From positions 7,742 through 30,016 of the forward strand of contig MU602695.1 in assembly GCA_025201865.1 (NCBI GenBank): a stretch of DNA of 22,275 nt. The letters are read 5' to 3'. The position numbers were made by a program, and so were the translations under genes. The notes under the pieces are model-generated. The model was not told the origin of the DNA. It saw only the letters and a list, made by a program, of their open reading frames with translations, and did not search any database. Positions 16,916 through 22,275 of the stretch are shown piece by piece (position 1 is the first letter of the stretch; each line of letters begins with the position of its first letter). Source of the stretch: Ramicandelaber brevisporus (lineage: Eukaryota; Kickxellomycota; Ramicandelaberales; Ramicandelaberaceae).

Positions 16916-17327
16916 GTGTAAATATAAGTAGAAAGGTTACTATTAAGTCTAATACTTTAAAGAGTTGATAATTAACTTGTTCCTTATACGCTTAGCTTTG
17001 CTTCTACTACTAGACTATTTATACCGTAGTATTGATTGTTATAAGTGATATAAGACATACGCGCCAAGCCATACATGCTAAGCCATACGTGCCAAGCGAG
17101 GCTTATAAATGTCTTAGTTCTTACCTCAGTTCAGCAATCCCAAGCTCCATCCTTTCGAAGGTTGTATTTTCTTTTTTGTTTGTTGGAGTTGTTATTTGTG
17201 TAACACGAAAAAGTGTAGGATGCCAAGCCAGAATTAGGCGGAGTTTCAAAGTCATGCATAATTAATTAACATTATAAACAGGGTATTTATAACTCTTCCT
17301 CGAACTTTGTTAAACGAAGCATCGCAT
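16916..17327. promoter_or_regulatory. Intergenic region upstream of the 16034-16915 gene, with a 14-bp tandem repeat
   Basis: 412 bp. AT-rich, with the three-copy 14-bp repeat at 17056-17097 about 140 bp upstream of the minus-strand start codon at 16915. The distal part should hold the 3' UTR of the RNase H2C gene. No other gene is visible. Confidence 0.45.
17056..17097. repeat. 14-bp tandem repeat, three copies
   Basis: The copies read catacgcgccaagc, catacatgctaagc and catacgtgccaagc without spacers. They differ at 1-3 positions each. Location is upstream of a minus-strand gene. Confidence 0.8.
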
Positions 17328-17720
17328 TTAGTCGGATGGAGGAGGCAGTTGTTGATGGGTGATTCTCGATAACCGTGACCATTCCTCAACCGCGCCGAGC
17401 AGAGGTTCACTTGCTGTTGTTGGTGCAAAGTCATGACCCCAAACTGTCATTTCATCAAACGTTCCAGTGGCTTTCAGTACTTGACATGCGTTGAACTCAG
17501 ATGCTATCTCCAGCCCAAGTTTGTCTTCTTCCACAACGAGTCCGTGGCATCCATGTTGCAGCTTTGTTGGTCGACCGACAAGTAATCTTCCACGAAACGT
17601 CGCCTCTTGTAATCCACGCGTCTTCACCGCCATTGTCATTTCAGTTGAATACAAACTCGACTTTCTGATCGCACAACACTGCTTTGTTGAAGCTGAACAC
17701 GCTGTTACTGCGATGTACAA
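17328..17720 (-). CDS. Ribonuclease H2 non-catalytic subunit C (Rnh203/RNASEH2C-like), start unresolved
   Basis: RNase H2C forms a heterotrimer with the catalytic A subunit and with B, and acts in the nucleus to remove ribonucleotides from DNA. The family signature is visible as ATFRGRLLVGRPTKL (matching FRGR.L.G), then GLVVEED, then FDEMTVWGHDFAP (matching f..f.lWg.d..P) and EEWSRLSRITHQQLP at the C-terminus. The frame is open back to 17747 and its upstream residues (TLYIAVTAC) resemble the TLHLLPC strand of the family, yet there is no ATG in that part. The first ATG is at 17639 and would give only 103 residues without this strand. TTG 17720 gives 130 residues. No AG acceptor lies between the upstream stop (17748-17750) and 17720. 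It is divergent from the zinc-finger gene. Confidence 0.72.
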   Translation of the reverse strand: MYIAVTACSASTKQCCAIRKSSLYSTEMTMAVKTRGLQEATFRGRLLVGRPTKLQHGCHGLVVEEDKLGLEIASEFNACQVLKATGTFDEMTVWGHDFAPTTASEPLLGAVEEWSRLSRITHQQLPPPSD

Positions 17721-17789
17721 TGTAGGTTGAGTGCCGATTTGTCGATTTTATTCGCGTTGTTGTGTTTTGTTTACTTGCCACGAAACGAG

Positions 17790-17843
17790 ATGACTGGTTT
17801 GCTCTCTCTGATCTCTACTACTCGACTGAAGATTGACCACTAC

Positions 17844-17879
<36 letters not shown>

Positions 17880-19955
17880 AACAGAACAGCTGATCTACAC
17901 AGCAGCCAGCCAGCCATGTCGACCGTGAAGATCAAGACAGAGCCAACAGCAGGAGCAACAACAGCAGCAGCAGTAACAGTCGACGTGAAAGTCAAGCTCG
18001 AGCCGAGTCTCTCAACAGCTGACATCAAACTCGAGCAGCACGCTTCAGACATTGACACCAAAGTCGAGTCTGACTCGGAAGCTGACAGCGAAGAAGAAGA
18101 CTACATCAAATCAGAGAATAATGATGATGATGACGACCAGGACCAGGCTGCAGCTACTTCCAAGAATAAGCGACAGCTCCGATGCGAATATATTGGATGC
18201 GGTCATAGTTTCATAGCTGCCAGTAATCTGAGAATGCATCAACATGAGCACAGGCTCCAAGTTGAGCTTAATATATATAAGAAGACTTACATTCTCACTC
18301 GGCAGACATTGTGTGATGGATGGTCATGTCCCATTCCAGATTGTACCAGGACACACAAAACAGTAAGTAGTATGTATAAGCATATACGAAGAGGTCATGG
18401 TAATATTCTGAAACAGCAGCAGCAGCCTCAGTCTCAGAAAACTCGAATTAATCATTATTTCCATGATGTGGATAACTTCTATATGAATGGTACTAGATGT
18501 GGCTATCACACTACCACTGGACTGTTCATATGCCACGAATGCAGGTTGGTGCCAGAGTGCCTACTCACACACTTGCAACTGAAACATGGATACAATGAGA
18601 AATCGATTGACAACTCTGCTCTGCCAGAAAGTGCAGCAAATGCAAGTGCCGATCCCAATACCAATCAGCACACCAGTAATACACTTCTTGCATCGGCAAT
18701 TAGTCAACCATATCGACCGCAGCAAAATCGGGACATTGTTCAAGGCTGGCTTTGTGTTACATCCGACTGCGGATATTGTGGCTATACAGCTGGTCAGAAG
18801 ATTGATCACAAGAAAAAGATGCATCGAGGCGAGCAATTCTCGACTGTTCCAGCACTTTTACTACGCCTTGTGTATACGAAAACGCAAACTTCGTGCTTTC
18901 TAATTACTCGTATGGATCGAGCGAGTGGCGCTGTCATGACCAGTAATAACAGAATGAACAGGAGCAAACTCGACTACAGCCGCAATGGAATGAACAATCA
19001 AGATGTGAATGGAGATGATATCAACCAGAATGAGACTTCAGATGCATATAATCAGAAGCGGCAATGGAAGTGCGAATATCCAGATTGCGGGCTTTTATAC
19101 AACTCATTTAGTCAACTTTATAGGCATCAGCCTGAACACAAACTCGAAATTGCGATTACTGTACATGGTAACACCTTCAATCTTACTCGCCAGTCTTCAG
19201 ATGATCGATGGCCATGTCCAATTCCAGACTGTGAATCAATATGCAAAACTATTCATGGTATTCGTACTCATATTATAAGCACTCACGGCGCATCGACGAA
19301 ACAAAAACGTGCCAACAATGAAGACGACAGCATTCAACAGCAGCAGCTAATTACCAAGAGGTCAAAGCCTACCATCCACTACTTAAATGTGGATGATTTC
19401 TACGTTTGTGGCACTAAATGTGGCTATCATACTACGGCTGGGGTGTTCATTTGTTACGAATGCAAGGTGGCACCAGAATGTCTGCTTATTCACTTGCAGC
19501 AGAAGCATGGATATAACGAAAAGTTGATTAATAATGAGATTCTGCCAGAAAGTACCAGGATCACAGGAAGCAATCCCAATGTCAACCAGCACACCAGCAA
19601 CTCATATCTCGCAGCAGCAATCAGTCAGCCATATCAGCAGCATCAGCAGGGTATTGTTCAAGGTTGGTTGTGTGTTACATCCGATTGTGGATATTGTTGT
19701 TCCACTAAAGCAACTAGGAATGTGCATCACTACTCGAAGCATAGAGGAGAACAACTATCGTCAGTTCCGGCACTTGTATTACGATTAATTTATGCGAAAA
19801 CACAAAGCATATGCTTTCTCATTACTCGGATGGACACAGTCGCCAACAACGTCAGTTCAAATAACTCTGTTAATCAATACAATGGCGAGTGTGATTTCGA
19901 TGATGGTGATGAATTAGTGCTGAGTGACATGGGTTCAGATGATGATATTTATTAG
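17790..19955 (+). CDS. C2H2 zinc-finger protein with two tandem OrsD-like four-finger modules
   Basis: 721 residues from ATG 17790; ATG 17916 after the Gln tract is an alternative start. The N-terminus has Q12 (17844-17879), then a segment with four SUMO-consensus tetrapeptides, then an acidic Asp/Glu run. Two homologous modules follow at 18171-18917 and 19059-19835. Each holds a C-x4-C-x12-H-x3-H finger, a C-x4-C-x12-H-x4-H finger, a short C-x2-C-x9-H-x4-H finger (ICHEC / ICYEC) and a C-x4-C-x12-H-x4-H finger after GWLC, closing with a strand ending CFLITRMD. The last two fingers resemble the fungal OrsD/DUF3505 pair. The protein ends in an acidic tail (LSDMGSDDDIY). A nuclear nucleic-acid-binding or regulatory role is likely; the targets are unknown. 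It is divergent from RNase H2C. Confidence 0.85.
17844..17879 (+). repeat. CAA/CAG poly-Gln tract in the zinc-finger gene
   Basis: Twelve perfect CAA-CAG-type codons. If translation starts at 17916 instead of 17790, this tract is 5' UTR rather than protein. Confidence 0.85.
18171..18917 (+). repeat. Zinc-finger module, copy 1
   Basis: 249 codons. Fingers at 18183-18251, 18327-18398, 18531-18587 and 18753-18824, each with its Cys/His ligands intact. Conserved connectors with copy 2 include the HYFHDVDNFYMNGTRCGYHT and GYNEKSI segments and GEQFSTVPALLLRLVY. Confidence 0.85.
19059..19835 (+). repeat. Zinc-finger module, copy 2
   Basis: 259 codons, starting 888 bp (296 codons) after copy 1. Fingers at 19071-19139, 19215-19286, 19452-19508 and 19671-19742, all ligands intact. 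Nucleotide divergence from copy 1 is clear, so the duplication is not recent. Confidence 0.85.
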
Positions 19956-20479
19956 CCAGAAACAGCGACCGTATCGGCAAAACTTCAGTTATCGCAACTT
20001 AACATATTAAACATGTCACTGCCTGACGACCATGAATTGGAATGTTTTAGATTGTCGATTAAGCTATTGTTTTTTTTTTTAACTTCAAATCACTCTTTTA
20101 AATATTGCTATTGTAGTGAGTCGAGTCAATTGTTTGCAAAACCATGATCGCTTGCAGTGCCTGTTTCAGTATTTGAGCTTTAAAGTAATAAACAAAGTGT
20201 AAGCCTAGGTGCTATTCAATGTTACGGATATCCCGGCAAAGGATGCCTCTGGTGATAATGTTTACTGAATGTTCAGTGTTGTTGGCTTTCTATGTGTGCT
20301 CTGCGGATCTGTCACATCAGTGCTTTCTAGAGCAACCTTGAATGATGACTATATCCACAATGAGTAGAATCTAAACTACTTGCTCCCAAATGTGCGCGTT
20401 ATTACTGTTCTTTCTCCCACTCGCCTTGACCGCAAAAATTAATTACTCATAAAAAAAAAACTTCCAGCTTTCGTTGATA
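19956..20479. promoter_or_regulatory. Intergenic region: zinc-finger 3' UTR and eIF2B-gamma promoter
   Basis: 524 bp. It holds a T10 run (about 20071-20080), an AATAAA at 20187-20192, and an A10 run (about 20451-20460) 20 bp before the eIF2B-gamma start. A short frame beginning near 20012 has no family resemblance. I see no RNA gene. Confidence 0.5.
20187..20192 (+). terminator. AATAAA, candidate polyadenylation signal of the zinc-finger gene
   Basis: An exact AATAAA 232 nt past the stop codon at 19955. No closer exact match is seen. Confidence 0.4.
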
Positions 20480-22275
20480 ATGTCAAGCCGATCTGCCTCA
20501 GCAGCAACAGCAGCGGCAGCAGCAGCGGCAGCAGCAGCATCTGCTGTCACGAGCGATATGGACAAGATGACACGACGCAGTGCTCAAGAGCACGATCGCG
20601 TCTTCTCTAAATCAGTAGCTTCTACCACGAAAGAGAAGCAGCTGCTCAATCGACACACTGATTTCCAGGCTGTTCTCCTCTGTGGAATGGGACGTACTTT
20701 GTTCCCTCTAGCTGAGGATCCCAGTATGCCAAAGGCGCTGTTGCCGATTGCCGGTAAACCAATGATTCGTCACGCACTGGACAGCTTGGAATTGGCAGGC
20801 ATTACAGATGTGATTATATTGACTAATAAAGACGATGAGACTGCCATTCAAAAGTACTTGGATGAGATGTATTCGGAGGCCAGCAGATTTGAAGAAGGAA
20901 GTGGCACTGCATCAGCAACATCAGCCGCTACCAGCACAGACTCTGCAGCCGATGGCGGATCAGCAACTGGCGCTGCTGGCACGGTCTCTGCTGGTGCTGT
21001 TGGTCTCTCTGTCTCCAGCTCTAATGTGGGTGCAGTGTCTGCATCTAACCCAAGTGGATTAAGTACGTCTGTGAGAGCCGTGGATAACCATCAAAGACAA
21101 GGCACAGCCGATGCATTGCGTGAGATTGCGAGTGAAATTAAGCGTGATTTCATTGTTGTGTCTTGTGACTTTATTTCTGACTTCCCTCTCCTACGTATTT
21201 TGGATGAGCAGCGTGCGCACAACCCCACCATAACTGCACTCTTTGCTAGAGCCATGCGTTCTGAGCCAGCTCCGTCTGCCGGAGGAGGTGGTGGCGGCGG
21301 TGGCAGCAGTGCATCAGCAGCAGCTCAGGCAGCAGCTTCGGCCGGATCAGTTGGAGTGGGCATTGATGGAGGAGCGTATATTGCATTGGACAGTGCAGAT
21401 TCATCGCGGTTGGTTGCATTGAAGCAGTCTGAAGATATCAAGGCTGATGGAAATGGATTTAAACTGAGTATGAACTTACTGCACAAGTTCCCAAGATTAA
21501 CAATGAGACGTGACACCTCAGATGTCCATGTTTATGCCTGCAAACGCTGGATTATTAATCTGATTATGAAGAATTCGACTCTGCACAGCATCAAAGATGA
21601 TGTCATTCCACTATTGGTTAAAATGCAGTCTAGCTCCAAACTACGTGCCAAATACGGCGTTGAAGATGGTTCATTGTCTGGTCCATCTAGTAATGCTGAA
21701 GAGCTCACTTCAAACAATGGCTTTGGTGGATTGATGGAAAAGATGGTCAACCCGATGGATTACTCCAGCTCTGCCTCCCATTCAACCTATGCATACGCCT
21801 CGGCTATTCCTGGCAGCTCTGCTCCGGAGCGTGAGCCGGTTTGGTGTCGCGCCATTGTTATTGACCAGTCCACAACCACTGGAACTCTGCGGGCCAACAC
21901 AGTTGCAGCCTACCGCGAAGCAAACCAGGTCGCCACTCGCTGGTTGCCCGCCGACGTTCGCGTTGCTCCATCCGCCGAAGTCAGCCAGCGCACCACTATT
22001 GGCCAAGACTCGATGGTTGGTCGCGCCACCAAAATCAGCGAGCGCTGCTCCATCAAGAAATCCATTGTTGGCCCTCACTGTGTATTGGGCAAAGGTGTCA
22101 AGATATCCAACTCTGTTATCATGAACCATGTCACGATTGAGGATGGCGTGGTGTTGAATAACTGTGTGGTGTGTGCTAATGCGAAGATTATGACAAAGTC
22201 GACGTTGACGGATTGTGATGTGGCTACCGGTGTGACCGTGCAGCCAGAGACTGAAATGAAGCAGCATCAATTTAC
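20480..22275 (+). CDS. GCD1: Translation initiation factor eIF2B subunit gamma (partial, cut by window end)
   Basis: One open frame from ATG 20480 runs ~598 codons to the window edge without a stop. eIF2B is the guanine-nucleotide exchange factor for eIF2; gamma pairs with catalytic epsilon. After an Ala-rich N-terminus (GCA/GCG run, 20498-20541), residue ~61 onward is the nucleotidyltransferase-like fold: DFQAVLLCGMGRTLFPL, MPKALLPIAGKPMIRHALD, GITDVIILTN. The nucleotide-binding loop is degenerate (CGMGRTL), as in yeast Gcd1. QGTADALREI and DFIVVSCDFISDFPL follow a Ser/Ala-rich insert (~20875-21075). A second Gly/Ala insert lies at ~21275-21355. The C-terminal left-handed beta-helix (21960-22265) has IGQDSMVG, KKSIVGPHCVLGKGVKI, NSVIMNHVTIEDGVVLNNCV and VQPETEMK. 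The gene symbol follows the yeast name. Confidence 0.93.
   Translation, partial: MSSRSASAATAAAAAAAAAASAVTSDMDKMTRRSAQEHDRVFSKSVASTTKEKQLLNRHTDFQAVLLCGMGRTLFPLAEDPSMPKALLPIAGKPMIRHALDSLELAGITDVIILTNKDDETAIQKYLDEMYSEASRFEEGSGTASATSAATSTDSAADGGSATGAAGTVSAGAVGLSVSSSNVGAVSASNPSGLSTSVRAVDNHQRQGTADALREIASEIKRDFIVVSCDFISDFPLLRILDEQRAHNPTITALFARAMRSEPAPSAGGGGGGGGSSASAAAQAAASAGSVGVGIDGGAYIALDSADSSRLVALKQSEDIKADGNGFKLSMNLLHKFPRLTMRRDTSDVHVYACKRWIINLIMKNSTLHSIKDDVIPLLVKMQSSSKLRAKYGVEDGSLSGPSSNAEELTSNNGFGGLMEKMVNPMDYSSSASHSTYAYASAIPGSSAPEREPVWCRAIVIDQSTTTGTLRANTVAAYREANQVATRWLPADVRVAPSAEVSQRTTIGQDSMVGRATKISERCSIKKSIVGPHCVLGKGVKISNSVIMNHVTIEDGVVLNNCVVCANAKIMTKSTLTDCDVATGVTVQPETEMKQHQF
20498..20541 (+). repeat. 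GCA/GCG poly-Ala tract in eIF2B-gamma
   Basis: A run of alanine codons with single Thr and Ser interruptions immediately after the start codon. It is disordered and outside the conserved fold. Confidence 0.8.

Noticed and set aside
17056-17097. Short direct repeats as a CRISPR array
   Set aside because: There are no spacers between the units and the host is a fungus; it is a plain tandem repeat.
20012-20146. Short ATG frame after the zinc-finger gene
   Set aside because: About 44 codons, runs through the T10 tract, and shows no family resemblance; more likely 3' UTR.
21782-22270. 162-codon minus-strand frame at the window end
   Set aside because: It lies exactly antisense to the conserved eIF2B-gamma beta-helix, which explains the openness of the frame.

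Overview
The window is nuclear DNA of a filamentous fungus. It carries a class IV chitin synthase, an App1-type phosphatidate phosphatase, a Dip1/Ldb17/SPIN90-family Arp2/3 activator, an OrsD-like C2H2 zinc-finger protein, an RNase H2 subunit and eIF2B-gamma. Nearly all coding regions are single uninterrupted exons. Intergenic and coding DNA are both rich in simple repeats (CAG/CAA, GCA, TCTG, GT). Large F-box/LRR families, low intron density and low-complexity insertions suggest an early-diverging fungus, possibly Kickxellomycotina (a Ramicandelaber-like taxon). That placement is an impression, not a demonstrated result. I saw no transposon, rRNA, tRNA or CRISPR array.

Layout. 209-1804 (+) and 1979-3655 (-) are two paralogous F-box proteins in convergent orientation. 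3847-6123 (-) is a proline-rich Dip1/Ldb17/SPIN90 protein, and 6923-8653 (+) is an App1 phosphatidate phosphatase; they are divergent over a repeat-rich ~0.8 kb spacer containing a TATA box. 8654-9721 is a long pyrimidine-rich non-coding leader. 9722-15500 (+) is the class IV chitin synthase, probably with a short first exon (9722-9788) and a 664-nt intron. 16034-16915 (-) is an unrecognised protein with weak Tubby-C-terminal-like character. 17328-17720 (-) is RNase H2 subunit C with an unresolved N-terminus. 17790-19955 (+) is a zinc-finger protein with two tandem four-finger modules. 20480 to the window end (+) is the first ~598 codons of eIF2B-gamma, cut by the window edge.

How genes relate. 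The most coherent unit is the divergent pair at 3847-8653. Both families act at cortical actin patches during clathrin-mediated endocytosis in yeast. Here the Dip1-like protein has formin-FH1-like polyproline tracts fused in front of the Arp2/3-activating fold. The App1 protein has a matching PxxPxR motif and ends in a C-terminal LIDF resembling the yeast epsin clathrin-binding tail. A class IV chitin synthase, whose yeast homologue Chs3 is recycled by endocytosis, lies immediately downstream. The three may form a cell-surface/endocytosis neighbourhood, but this is inference. The zinc-finger protein adds a separate point of interest: a cluster of four SUMO-consensus tetrapeptides ahead of its duplicated finger modules.
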